Source: Campylobacteraceae bacterium
GTDB taxonomy: Bacteria > Campylobacterota > Campylobacteria > Campylobacterales > Sulfurovaceae
Length of the DNA: 11,081 nucleotides
Assembly: GCA_027066355.1 (NCBI GenBank)
Contig: JAMONW010000099.1
Location: 1 to 11,081, forward strand
Direction: 5' to 3'
Both the position numbers and the translations under genes were made by a program. This document shows positions 1 to 7,596 of the stretch, one piece after another (positions within the stretch are counted from its first letter, which is position 1; each line of letters opens with the position of its first letter). Below the pieces are notes generated by a model. It saw only the letters and a program-made list of their open reading frames with translations. It made no database searches and had not been told where the DNA came from.

Positions 1-504
1 ACCATTTAAGTATGCTTCAACAACCTCTTTTATAAAGTCTGCAGCCTCTTGATAAGTTGGAGCAGAGCTTAAACCTTCAACTGCATTTAAAAGCTCTCTA
101 TTTTTAAATTTATAGTAAGCTATTGCCTTTTTACCAATAGCTCTAACTCTAACTTTTGCACCTTTGCCCTCAAAATCGTTAATTATAGAATCAACTCTTT
201 TTATAGTTTGAGAGTTAAATCCACCACAAAGCCCCTTATCAGATGTAATAATTATAATATCAACAACCTTTGGACTCTTAACACTCTTAAAATATGGACT
301 ATCAATTTCATCTTGAGATTTTGCTAAATTTGCTGAAATCTCTTCCATCATCTCTGTAATTTTAAGAGCATAAGCTTTTGATGCTTTTGCTACTTGTTCT
401 GCGCGTCTAAGCTTTGCAGAAGAAACAAGCTTCATTGCTCTTGTTGTCTTCTCTGTTCCTTTAACGCTCTTTATTTTTCTTTTAATCTCTTTTAAGTTAG
501 CCAT
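1..504 (-). CDS. atpG: F-type ATP synthase gamma subunit, 3' end cut by the window
   Basis: This is the central rotor-stalk subunit of F1, which couples proton flow through Fo to ATP synthesis at the cytoplasmic face of the inner membrane. The first 168 residues are visible, of roughly 290 usual for the family; the C-terminal helix, which carries the family signature, lies outside. The N-terminus (MANLKEIKRKIKSVKGTEKT, then TRAMKLVSSAKLRRAE) is the classic gamma coiled-coil start. The conserved ITSDKGLCGGFN segment is at residues 87-98. The ATG start lies 14 bases after the atpA stop and is preceded by AAAAGG, so it belongs to the atp operon. The frame is open to the window edge with no defect. 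Identification is certain from sequence and position. Confidence 0.97.
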   Translation of the reverse strand, partial: MANLKEIKRKIKSVKGTEKTTRAMKLVSSAKLRRAEQVAKASKAYALKITEMMEEISANLAKSQDEIDSPYFKSVKSPKVVDIIIITSDKGLCGGFNSQTIKRVDSIINDFEGKGAKVRVRAIGKKAIAYYKFKNRELLNAVEGLSSAPTYQEAADFIKEVVEAYLNG

Positions 505-518
505 CTTTTAGCCTTTTA

Positions 519-2033
519 TTAAGCTGTAAATTGAGTTTTGAAATCCTCAATTGCTTTTATTAATTCCTCTTCTGTGCTATCATCTAACTTTTTAGTTTCT
601 CTAATTGATTCTAAAATTTGTGGATATTTTGTTTCTACAAATGTAGAAAGTTCATCAACAAATTTTGTAACTGCTGTTACTGGAATATCATCCAAATAAC
701 CTTTTGTTCCTGCAAAAATTTGAACAACTTGTTTCTCAATTGGAATTGGAGAGTATGGTGGTTGCTTAAGAACCTCTACCATTCTTTGTCCACGCTCTAG
801 TTGCTTTCTACTTGATTCATCTAAATCACTTGCAAATTGTGCAAATGCTTGAAGCTCTCTATATGAAGCCAAATCAAGTCTAAGTGTTCCAGATACTTGT
901 TTTGTAGCTTTAATTTGTGCAGCTCCACCAACACGAGAAACTGATAAACCAACATTAATTGCTGGACGAATACCAGAGTTAAATAGGTCTGTTTCAAGGA
1001 AAATTTGTCCATCAGTAATAGAGATAACATTTGTTGGAATATATGCAGAAACATCACCAGCTTGAGTTTCAATAATAGGGAATGCTGTAATTGAACCAGC
1101 ACCTAGCTCATCGCTTAGTTTTGCTGCACGCTCAAGTAATCTTGAGTGTAGATAGAATACATCACCTGGATATGCTTCACGACCTGGAGGTCTTCTTAAA
1201 ATTAATGACATCTCTCTATATGCAACTGCGTGTTTAGATAAATCATCATAGAAAATTACTGCATGTTTAGCATTATCTCTAAAGTATTCAGCCATTGTAA
1301 CACCAGCATATGGAGCAAGGAATTGAAGAGCTGAAGGATCAGAAGCACCAGCATTTACAACAATTGTATATTCCATTGCACCAGCTTCTTCTAATTTTTG
1401 AACTAAAGATGCAACTGTTGATTGTTTTTGACCAATTGCAACATAGATACAAACAACTCCATTACCTTTTTGATTAATAATTGTATCAATTGCTAAAGTT
1501 GTTTTACCTGTTTGTCTATCACCAATAATAAGCTCTCTTTGTCCACGACCAACTGGAACTAGTGCATCAATAGCTTTAATACCTGTTTGAAGTGGCTCAT
1601 GAACAGATTTTCTATCCATAATTCCAGGAGCTTTCTCTTCTACAAATCTCATTTCAGTAGCTTCAATTGGACCTTTTCCATCAAGTGGCTCACCAAGTGG
1701 ATTAACAATACGACCTACAAGAGCTTCACCAGTTGGAATTTTAAGAAGATCACCAAGTCTTTTAACACTCATGCCTTCACGAATAGATTCAAAAGCACCT
1801 AAAACAACAATACCTACACTTGCCTCTTCTAGGTTTAGAACCATACCTTTAACACCATTTTCAAACTCTACCATTTCACCAGCCATAACATTGCTAAGAC
1901 CATAAGCTCTAGCAATACCATCACCAATTGAAACAACTTTACCAACCTCGTTAATATCTACTTTAATTTCAAAATTCTCAATTCTCTCTTTTATTAAAGA
2001 GCTAATTTCATCAGCTTGTAGTTTAGTTGCCAC
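519..2033 (-). CDS. atpA: F-type ATP synthase alpha subunit
   Basis: This is the regulatory, nucleotide-binding subunit of the F1 alpha3-beta3 hexamer. It is full length at 504 residues, normal for the family. The N-terminal beta-barrel covers about residues 25-95. The Walker A loop GDRQTGKT is at 171-178, a Walker B-like strand (VIFYDDLSKH) at 259-268, and the alpha/beta signature PAINVGLSVS at 357-366. R367 follows directly and is the expected arginine finger that reaches into the beta catalytic site. The start codon is GTG; AAGGAG sits 5 bases upstream and no better ATG is nearby, so the GTG start is accepted. It lies 26 bases after atpH and 14 before atpG in one operon. Nothing is missing or unusual. 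Confidence 0.98.
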   Translation of the reverse strand: MATKLQADEISSLIKERIENFEIKVDINEVGKVVSIGDGIARAYGLSNVMAGEMVEFENGVKGMVLNLEEASVGIVVLGAFESIREGMSVKRLGDLLKIPTGEALVGRIVNPLGEPLDGKGPIEATEMRFVEEKAPGIMDRKSVHEPLQTGIKAIDALVPVGRGQRELIIGDRQTGKTTLAIDTIINQKGNGVVCIYVAIGQKQSTVASLVQKLEEAGAMEYTIVVNAGASDPSALQFLAPYAGVTMAEYFRDNAKHAVIFYDDLSKHAVAYREMSLILRRPPGREAYPGDVFYLHSRLLERAAKLSDELGAGSITAFPIIETQAGDVSAYIPTNVISITDGQIFLETDLFNSGIRPAINVGLSVSRVGGAAQIKATKQVSGTLRLDLASYRELQAFAQFASDLDESSRKQLERGQRMVEVLKQPPYSPIPIEKQVVQIFAGTKGYLDDIPVTAVTKFVDELSTFVETKYPQILESIRETKKLDDSTEEELIKAIEDFKTQFTA

Positions 2034-2059
2034 AAATTCTCCTTTTATTTAATCTAATT

Positions 2060-2593
2060 TTATAATGCTTTTAAGATATGCTCTAATAAAGCCTGTTTAA
2101 CACTCTCTTTTGAGAAGTTAAGCTCTAAACCCAAATCGCTTACTTCCACCTTAACACCATCAATATCACTCTTTTTACTCTCTAGTTGAATCTCTGCTCC
2201 ACTATAAGATTCAAGTTTTTTCTCTAACTTCTCTTTTAGTGAATTATCGAGTTCTTCATTACTCTCTACTACCCCAACAAACTTATTATTTTTTACCATT
2301 ATCTCTTTAGATAATAACTCACTAAGTTCTGGTATTAAAGATAATCTACCTTTTTGTGCCATTACCTCTAAAAGTGTAGCCACTTTAGGATCTAGTTTAT
2401 CTTTAATAGGAGCCACAAGTGCCTCAAATTTTTTATCACTTTTAATTAAAGGTGAATTTAAAAAACTCTTTACATCACTATTTGAGTTTATAACTTCTGA
2501 GATAGCAGATAGTTGGTTTAATACATCATTTAAAGATATACCATCTAACTCCATTATTGCTTTTGCATATTTTTTAGCAATTAAACTATTCAT
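2060..2593 (-). CDS. atpH: F-type ATP synthase delta subunit (OSCP type)
   Basis: This peripheral-stalk subunit joins the top of the alpha3-beta3 hexamer to the b/b' dimer. It has 177 residues, the normal length. The N-terminal helical bundle (MNSLIAKKYAKAIMEL onward) resembles other delta subunits, and the C-terminal part (GVKVEVSDLGLELNFSKESV) matches the usual conserved ending. Its ATG shares one base with the atpF stop (TAATG), so translation is probably coupled to atpF. A GAGGTG ribosome-binding site lies inside the end of atpF. Delta sequences diverge strongly, so the call rests on sequence resemblance together with the invariant b-delta-alpha gene order. Confidence 0.94.
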   Translation of the reverse strand: MNSLIAKKYAKAIMELDGISLNDVLNQLSAISEVINSNSDVKSFLNSPLIKSDKKFEALVAPIKDKLDPKVATLLEVMAQKGRLSLIPELSELLSKEIMVKNNKFVGVVESNEELDNSLKEKLEKKLESYSGAEIQLESKKSDIDGVKVEVSDLGLELNFSKESVKQALLEHILKAL

Positions 2594-3144
2594 TATGCCA
2601 CCTCTTTTGTTACAATTTCTACTATTTTATTAGCATCAAGCGGTATATCAGAAGAGCTAATATTCTCATCTAAAATAGATAGTGTTGTATTTTTAAGAAC
2701 TTTTCTCTTCTCTATATCCATCTTTTCATTTGTCATTTTTTCTAAAGCTAATAACTCTTGCTCAGTTTGCTTTTTAATTTTCTCTTTAATAAGTGAAATT
2801 TCTGCTTTTGCATCTTCTACAATCTCTTTAGCTTTTGCCTTAGCATTTTTAAGCTCTAATTCTGCTTTTATCTTTTCATCTTTAGCAGCTTGTCTTTTCA
2901 TCTCAATCTCTTCTAAATCAGATGCAATTGAGTCTGTTCTGCCCTTTAAAAAGTTTTTAATAGGGTCTGCTAAAAGATAATAAAGCAGTATAGCCAATAG
3001 AGCAAAGTTAAAGACTCTAGGTCCAATATCTGTTGCACGACCTGTAAGCTCTAAATATTGCTCTGCCATTTTGTTTTCTCCACTATTTGCTAAAAGCAGT
3101 GCTGGAATAGCTAATAGTGCTAATAGTTTTAAATATCTACCCAT
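2593..3144 (-). CDS. atpF: F-type ATP synthase b subunit with signal-like N-terminus
   Basis: This membrane-anchored peripheral-stalk subunit pairs with b' and delta to hold the F1 stator. I place the start at the ATG at 3144, giving 183 residues, rather than at an in-frame TTG at 3150. AAGGA lies 6 bases before the ATG but directly abuts the TTG, leaving it no spacing. The protein has two hydrophobic stretches: a signal-peptide-like one at about residues 4-18 ending in Ala before NSGEN, and the usual b-type anchor at about 42-59 (FNFALLAILLYYLLADPI). A long charged coiled coil follows from about 65 to 160. The ribosome-binding site overlaps the atpF' stop, so the two stalk genes are translationally linked. 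The extra N-terminal segment is discussed as a finding. Confidence 0.94.
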   Translation of the reverse strand: MGRYLKLLALLAIPALLLANSGENKMAEQYLELTGRATDIGPRVFNFALLAILLYYLLADPIKNFLKGRTDSIASDLEEIEMKRQAAKDEKIKAELELKNAKAKAKEIVEDAKAEISLIKEKIKKQTEQELLALEKMTNEKMDIEKRKVLKNTTLSILDENISSSDIPLDANKIVEIVTKEVA

Positions 3145-3153
3145 ATACAATCC

Positions 3154-3579
3154 TTAACTAAGCTGTGCAAATTTAGCTTTAAGAGTCTCTTTAATTAGAG
3201 GAACTTGAGAAAGAATTCCATTTTTAAGCTCTTCTCTCTCTGCCTCTAATTTCTTAGTAAACTCTTCATAAGCTTTTTCAAGCTCTGCCTCTTTGCTGCT
3301 AATTAACTTTTCTGCTTCTGCAGTTGCTTCATCAGTTGCACTTTGGCGTAATTTAGCTGCCTCTTGCTTTGCGCTATTAATAATAGCTTCAGCTTCTTGA
3401 TGAAGATGTTCAGCATTGCCAGAAAGTTCTTGCGCCTCTTTAAGACTAACAGCAATTGTTTTATCGCGCTCGTCCATAAAGTTAATAATAGGCTGATAGA
3501 GTGCTTTGTTTAAATAGACAATTAACCCAATAAACAGAAGCAAAACAATCAGCATTAACGATGGTGAAAGTGTTAGCAT
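3154..3579 (-). CDS. atpF': F-type ATP synthase b' subunit
   Basis: This is the second, diverged b-type stalk subunit (also called AtpX), found where the peripheral stalk is a b/b' heterodimer as in Campylobacterota and photosynthetic bacteria. It has 141 residues. One N-terminal membrane helix lies at about residues 5-24 (MLIVLLLFIGLIVYL), followed by the conserved turn YQPIINFMDERD and then an Ala/Glu/Lys-rich coiled coil to the end. It has no signal-like leader, unlike the b subunit next to it. It is the first gene of the ATP synthase block. The ATG is preceded by a full AGGAGG ribosome-binding site, the strongest in the window, and by a promoter-like box. The gap to atpF is 9 bases with the corrected atpF start. 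Confidence 0.94.
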   Translation of the reverse strand: MLTLSPSLMLIVLLLFIGLIVYLNKALYQPIINFMDERDKTIAVSLKEAQELSGNAEHLHQEAEAIINSAKQEAAKLRQSATDEATAEAEKLISSKEAELEKAYEEFTKKLEAEREELKNGILSQVPLIKETLKAKFAQLS

Positions 3580-3583
3580 TCGA

Positions 3584-3589
3584 CCTCCT
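3584..3589 (-). promoter_or_regulatory. Strong ribosome-binding site of atpF'
   Basis: A complete AGGAGG lies 4 bases before the atpF' ATG. It is the best match to the anti-Shine-Dalgarno sequence among genes in this window and fits high expression of the ATP synthase. Most of it is contained in one arm of the inverted repeat at 3585-3622. Confidence 0.8.
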
Positions 3590-3622
3590 ATAAAAATATG
3601 CGCAATTTTAGCATTATAGGAG
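3585..3622 (-). repeat. Inverted repeat that could mask the atpF' ribosome-binding site
   Basis: The arms 3585-3593 (ctcctataa on the plus strand) and 3614-3622 (ttataggag) are perfect 9-base reverse complements separated by 20 bases. In RNA read leftward, the promoter-distal arm contains most of the Shine-Dalgarno. The other arm overlaps the -10 box at 3613-3618, so it is present only in transcripts arriving from parB. The pairing is seen in the sequence; a regulatory role is inference. Confidence 0.5.
3613..3618 (-). promoter_or_regulatory. Putative -10 box of the ATP synthase operon
   Basis: A perfect TATAAT on the minus strand lies in the parB-atpF' gap, placing a start site near 3606 and giving a leader of about 27 bases before atpF'. 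No clear -35 box is seen, which is usual for the main sigma factor of Campylobacterota, where A/T periodicity replaces it. The position at the only sizeable gap in the 8.7 kb co-directional array supports it. No start site has been measured. Confidence 0.55.
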
Positions 3623-3633
3623 TTAAATAGTGG

Positions 3634-4527
3634 TTAATTTTTCTCTTGTAGTTTAATAAAGGTTATAAATTTTTCTAATTCCTCATTAGAGTCGAGTATA
3701 ATCGATACAGTAGAACCTTTTACCTTAGTTTCAAATGGTAACAACTCTTTAATTAAGTAACCTTTACCTTTAGGAATTTTAAAACTATTTTTAGAAATTG
3801 CCTCTTTAGCTGAGTTAACTTCTCCATCTCTCATCTTTTTAGCAATAGATTCAACTTCTCTTACACTAAGTTTTTGACCAGCAATTGTATCTACTAAAAG
3901 CTTTTGTTTCTCTTTTGGAATAGTAACTAAAATTTTAGCATGACCTTGAGAGATTTTGTTTTCTATAATTGCATTTTGAGCATACTCATCTAATTTTAAA
4001 AGTCTTAATGTATTTGTAATTTGTGAACGACTTTTATTAACTATATCTGCTAACTCATCGTGAGTGATATTATGCACCTCTATTAACTCTTTATATGAGT
4101 TTGCCAACTCTATAGCATTTAAGTTTTCTCTTTGAATATTTTCAATTAGAGCCAACTCTCTTAGTCGCAACTCATCAAGCTCTACATCTGCAATTATTGC
4201 TTTTATTTTTTCTAAATTTGCTAATTTACTAGCTCTAAGACGCCTTTCACCTGCTATTAAAATATATCTATCTTCATGAGATATAACAACTATTGGCTGA
4301 AGAAGTCCATGCTTTAAAATAGAGTCTGAAAGCTCTTGAAGTTTTTCACTATCAAAATGTTTTCTTGGTTGGTAGGGATTTGGTTCTATTGCGTTAATAT
4401 CGAGTTCTGCAACTCTATCTGCTAACTCTTTATCACCTATTGTTTCATTAAATTGGTTTTCATAAGTAGAGCTAATATCATCAAGTATTGCTCCTAAGCC
4501 TCTGCCTAAGCCACTCTTTTTTGCCAT
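3634..4527 (-). CDS. parB: Chromosome partitioning protein ParB (Spo0J family)
   Basis: This is the centromere-binding CTP-dependent clamp that loads at parS and recruits ParA and SMC near the origin. It has 297 residues, typical for a chromosomal ParB. The N-terminus MAKKSGLGRGLGAIL is the conserved ParA-activating tail, with R9 in the expected stimulatory position. The ParB/Srx nucleotide-binding core runs from about residue 43, with the GERRLRA motif at 93-99 and ENIQREN at 129-135. A helix-turn-helix follows at about 157-178, and the dimerisation domain lies at the C-terminus. The start is fixed by the conserved tail even though no clear Shine-Dalgarno precedes it; with only 2 bases between it and parA, translational coupling is likely. 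It is the last gene of the obg-parB block. Confidence 0.97.
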   Translation of the reverse strand: MAKKSGLGRGLGAILDDISSTYENQFNETIGDKELADRVAELDINAIEPNPYQPRKHFDSEKLQELSDSILKHGLLQPIVVISHEDRYILIAGERRLRASKLANLEKIKAIIADVELDELRLRELALIENIQRENLNAIELANSYKELIEVHNITHDELADIVNKSRSQITNTLRLLKLDEYAQNAIIENKISQGHAKILVTIPKEKQKLLVDTIAGQKLSVREVESIAKKMRDGEVNSAKEAISKNSFKIPKGKGYLIKELLPFETKVKGSTVSIILDSNEELEKFITFIKLQEKN

Positions 4528-4529
4528 TG

Positions 4530-5312
4530 CTATCTACTTTTTATAATTGAATTTGCTAAATCTTGATATGCAAGTGAACCTTTTGATTTTGCAGCATAAG
4601 TTACAACTGGCTCTCCAAAACTTGGACTCTCTGCCACTTTTACATTTCTAGGAACTACAATAGAACTCTTTTTGCTTTTAAATAGTTTATCTTTAAAATG
4701 ATACTCTAAATCTTCAAGAACTTGCTTTGAGAGATTGTTTTGCCCTGAATACATGGTTGGCAAAAAGCCTTTTATTTTAAGATTTTTATTAATAGATTTT
4801 CTTATTAAACTAATAGTATTTAATAGTTGTGCTAAACCCTCTAAAGCAAAAAACTCACACTGAATTGGAACAATAACAGAATCAGATGCTGCTAAGGCAT
4901 TTATAGTTATTGGTCCAAGCGCTGGTGGTGAATCGATTATAATATAGTCATATTGATCTTTTATTTTTGCAATTTTTTCTCTTAAAATTAGTTCTCTGCC
5001 ACTATTTTTTTTATCATAAAACTCTTTTTCTATTCCTACTAAACCAATATTTGATGGCGCTAAATCTAATTTTTTATAATCTGTGCTAATTACAATATCA
5101 CTAAGTTCTTTATTGCCAATTAAAACATGGTATATATTAAACTCATAATCTGTTCTTTTTAAACCAAGATTTGTTGTAGCATTTGCTTGTGGATCTGCAT
5201 CTATTAATAACACTCTTTTGCCTTTTTTTGCTAAAGAGGCTGAAAGATTAACAGCTGTTGTGGTTTTTCCTACGCCACCCTTTTGGTTGGCTATGCTTAT
5301 TACTTCACTCAT
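4530..5312 (-). CDS. parA: Chromosome partitioning ATPase ParA (Soj)
   Basis: This deviant-Walker ATPase forms DNA-bound dimers and moves ParB-parS complexes apart. It has 260 residues with no extra N-terminal DNA-binding domain, as in chromosomal Soj proteins. The deviant Walker A KGGVGKTT is at 11-18, with the signature lysine K11. The A' motif DADPQ is at 38-42 and the Walker B strand IIID at 124-127, followed by SPPALG. The ATG overlaps the birA stop as ATGA, so it is probably translated by coupling; the nearest Shine-Dalgarno (AAGGA) is rather far, about 13 bases upstream. It sits directly before parB, its functional partner. MinD is excluded because there is no C-terminal amphipathic helix and because of the parB neighbour. 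Confidence 0.97.
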   Translation of the reverse strand: MSEVISIANQKGGVGKTTTAVNLSASLAKKGKRVLLIDADPQANATTNLGLKRTDYEFNIYHVLIGNKELSDIVISTDYKKLDLAPSNIGLVGIEKEFYDKKNSGRELILREKIAKIKDQYDYIIIDSPPALGPITINALAASDSVIVPIQCEFFALEGLAQLLNTISLIRKSINKNLKIKGFLPTMYSGQNNLSKQVLEDLEYHFKDKLFKSKKSSIVVPRNVKVAESPSFGEPVVTYAAKSKGSLAYQDLANSIIKSR

Positions 5313-5941
5313 CTTAAGCTATATATCCTTTCATTATTTATTAATAGTGCGCCGTCATCGCACAAAATAGCATTTTTAAGAGTTTTTAATTCTCCTTTAA
5401 TATGCACCTTTAATAACTTTTGCTTTTCAAATTCTACCCTAAATTTCTTAAAAACTTCCTGCCAAGTTTGACTATTTTTTAATAGCATAAAATATGAATT
5501 TAACATTTTTTCTACATTTATTTCTCTTTCTACAAATCCAAATTGATCTTCTCTTTTTTGTAAATTTAAACCTATTCCCACTATAAAGTAGTCTTTAATA
5601 AGTTGCGTTACTACTCCTCCAACTTTTTTGTTTTTTTTATAGATATCATTTGGCCATTTTAACCAACATTCATTGTCAAATTCGTGTAAAATCTCTTTAA
5701 ATAAATATGCAAAATATATTGAGGCAGATTGTAACATTAAATCTTTGGCTATGTTATTTTTTTTTATAGAAAATGAAAAAATTAAATCATCTCTATTTGA
5801 TATCCAACTACTATTTCTGCTACCAACACCAGCTGTTTGTTCTTTGGCGACAATTGCTATCTCTTTATTTAAACCCTCTCTAACAAGATTTGCTAAATAT
5901 TTTTGTGTAGAGTCAATTTTATCAAAGTAGAGTATCTCCAA
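5309..5941 (-). CDS. birA: Biotin-protein ligase, catalytic domain only
   Basis: The enzyme activates biotin to biotinyl-5'-AMP and attaches it to the lysine of the biotin carboxyl carrier protein in the cytoplasm. It has 210 residues and lacks the N-terminal DNA-binding domain of E. coli BirA, so it should not act as a repressor. Landmarks are DSTQKYL at 10-16, the biotin loop GVGSRNSSW at 38-46, KWPND at 95-99, KVGGV at 106-110 and VGIGLNL at 121-127. The start is TTG, with AAAGG 7 bases upstream; it overlaps the end of fmt by 20 bases. The loop is GVGSRNSSW rather than GRGRRGRxW: the position of E. coli R118 appears to be Ser41. The gene also carries A9 and A8 runs on its coding strand. 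Confidence 0.93.
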   Translation of the reverse strand: MEILYFDKIDSTQKYLANLVREGLNKEIAIVAKEQTAGVGSRNSSWISNRDDLIFSFSIKKNNIAKDLMLQSASIYFAYLFKEILHEFDNECWLKWPNDIYKKNKKVGGVVTQLIKDYFIVGIGLNLQKREDQFGFVEREINVEKMLNSYFMLLKNSQTWQEVFKKFRVEFEKQKLLKVHIKGELKTLKNAILCDDGALLINNERIYSLR

Positions 5942-6830
5942 CTTTTAACCTTTGTCCTAAAGTATATGCTTTTGCATCCATTTTTGCTTTGGATTTTGGC
6001 TGAATTTTGCCAACTCTAATTGCACCATTTTTGCAACCTATATCAATAAATTCATCATTAATTTCTAAAATTTCACCCTCTTTATTTTGGCTATTTGTAT
6101 TTAATAAAGTAATATCATGCAACTTCATTCCATTTTCTAAAAAAATTCCTGGCCAACCAAAATATGCACAATATTTTCTATATAACTCTTTAGCACTATC
6201 GAAATTTACCAAGCCATCTTCGCGTTTTATTTTTTTGCATTTAGAGGCAAGGGCATTTAGCTGAGGAATTGGGTTAATGTTATTAAAATTATCTAAAATA
6301 TCAATTGTTAAATCTGCGGCTATATTACTTAAGGCTATAAACATTTCATCTAATCTTGGAGCTTTGGAGCTTTTTATATATTTAAAACCTAGCATATCAC
6401 CACTATCTAAACCCTCTTCCATTAGCATTGCTGTAACACCACTATACTCATCGCCATTTAATAGAGCTTGTTGAATTGGTGATGCACCACGATATTTTGG
6501 TAAAATTGATGCGTGTAGATTTATAGATGGAGCAATATCTAATATTGCTTTTGGCAAAAGTTGTCCATATGCTGCTACAACTATAAAATCAGGCTTTATA
6601 GCTTCTATTTTTTTCAAAATATCACTATTTTTTAGGGAGCTTGGTTGAGCAACTTCAATACCTCTACTTAATGCCAACTCTTTAACCGGAGGTGAAGTTA
6701 AAACCTTTTTTCTGCCAACTGGTCTATCTGGTTGCGTTAATACAAGCTCTACGCTATATTTGCTATCTAAAAGCTTTTGTAAAATTATCTTTGCATATTC
6801 TGGAGTTCCCATATAGACTATTTTACTCAT
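5922..6830 (-). CDS. fmt: Methionyl-tRNA formyltransferase
   Basis: It transfers a formyl group from 10-formyl-tetrahydrofolate to Met-tRNAfMet before translation initiation. The chosen ATG at 6830 gives 302 residues, close to the family's usual 310. It begins MSKIVYMGTPEYA, the conserved start of the formyltransferase fold, and has AAAGGA at correct spacing. A TTG- or ATG-like in-frame extension to 6860 would lie inside proB and adds ten residues with no family support. Catalytic N104 and H106 lie in the NLHASILPKYRG segment at 104-114, and D142 in LDSGDM. The C-terminal tRNA-contacting barrel covers about residues 205-302. The gene overlaps proB by 8 bases and birA by 20, so it is inside one tight operon. 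Confidence 0.96.
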   Translation of the reverse strand: MSKIVYMGTPEYAKIILQKLLDSKYSVELVLTQPDRPVGRKKVLTSPPVKELALSRGIEVAQPSSLKNSDILKKIEAIKPDFIVVAAYGQLLPKAILDIAPSINLHASILPKYRGASPIQQALLNGDEYSGVTAMLMEEGLDSGDMLGFKYIKSSKAPRLDEMFIALSNIAADLTIDILDNFNNINPIPQLNALASKCKKIKREDGLVNFDSAKELYRKYCAYFGWPGIFLENGMKLHDITLLNTNSQNKEGEILEINDEFIDIGCKNGAIRVGKIQPKSKAKMDAKAYTLGQRLKVGDTLL

Positions 6831-7596
6831 TTTTATCCTTTGTAAAAAGTGTTCCGCCAATATGTTTTTTATCTATTAAAAATGAGTAAACATCTTTTAA
6901 ATCAAAACCACTAGCTAAAAACATTTTAGCACCTCTCTCAAGTAAAAAATTAGCAGCATGAAGTTTTGTAACAATTCCTCCAGTTGCAAATTCATCATTT
7001 GGTGTGCATTTTTCATCTAGCTCACTACTTGTTAAGTTATGAACTATTTTTCTTGCCTTTGCATCACTATTTTTATTTGGATCATCTGTATAGTAAGCAT
7101 CAATATCACTTAAAATTACTAAAATATCAGCATTAAAATAGTAAGCAACATGGGCAGAGAGTCTATCGTTATCACCAAATAGAAGCTCTTCTGTTGCTGT
7201 TACATCATTTTCATTAATAATTGGTAAAATTCTATTTTTCAACATTCCATTTATAGCACATTTGGCATGTTTTGTTACTCTTCTTGAATCAAAGCCGTCT
7301 GCTGTTAATAAAACTTGGGCTGTTATAATACTATATTTATCAAATCTTTTTTGATACTCTCTAAGTAAAAATGGTTGCCCAACTGCTGCAAGAGCTTGTT
7401 TATTTGCAACATCTCTTTTGTCTAGTTTTATTTTTGTAAAACCTGCAGCTACTGCACCAGAACTAACTAAAATAACCTCTTTACCCAAGCTGTGCAATTT
7501 TGCTAAAAAATCTACTAAAGCTTCTAATCTTTTAGTTGCAATTTCTCCATTTTCTGTTAATACATGAGAGCCAACTTTAATAACTATTCTATTCAT
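6823..7596 (-). CDS. proB: Glutamate 5-kinase without PUA domain
   Basis: It phosphorylates glutamate to glutamyl-5-phosphate, the first step of proline synthesis. It has 257 residues, about 110 fewer than E. coli ProB, because the C-terminal PUA domain is absent; only the amino-acid kinase domain remains. Motifs seen are VIKVGS at 5-10, SSGAVAAG at 45-52, INENDVTATEE at 127-137, GDNDRLSAHVA at 141-151 and the ATP-site stretch TGGIVTKLHAA at 205-215. The ATG follows the obgE stop with no gap (TAGATG), and GAGG at the end of obgE serves as ribosome-binding site. The partner proA is not in the window. The PUA-less form is, as I recall, normal in this phylum. Feedback control by proline may differ, but that is inference. 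Confidence 0.95.
   Translation of the reverse strand: MNRIVIKVGSHVLTENGEIATKRLEALVDFLAKLHSLGKEVILVSSGAVAAGFTKIKLDKRDVANKQALAAVGQPFLLREYQKRFDKYSIITAQVLLTADGFDSRRVTKHAKCAINGMLKNRILPIINENDVTATEELLFGDNDRLSAHVAYYFNADILVILSDIDAYYTDDPNKNSDAKARKIVHNLTSSELDEKCTPNDEFATGGIVTKLHAANFLLERGAKMFLASGFDLKDVYSFLIDKKHIGGTLFTKDKNE

Noticed and set aside
618..1802. Open frames of 60-93 residues on either strand across atpA (for example 618-800, 821-1102, 1587-1802)
   Set aside because: They are antisense or out-of-frame shadows of a clearly coding gene and have no family resemblance. The same applies to short frames opposite parA, birA, fmt, proB and glnS.
3145..3150. TTG start for atpF at 3150
   Set aside because: The AAGGA ribosome-binding site directly abuts this TTG, leaving no spacing, while the ATG two codons later is correctly spaced.
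6831..6860. A longer fmt reading frame beginning at 6860
   Set aside because: The extra residues lie inside proB and match nothing in the family. The ATG at 6830 has a good AAAGGA and begins with the conserved formyltransferase N-terminus.
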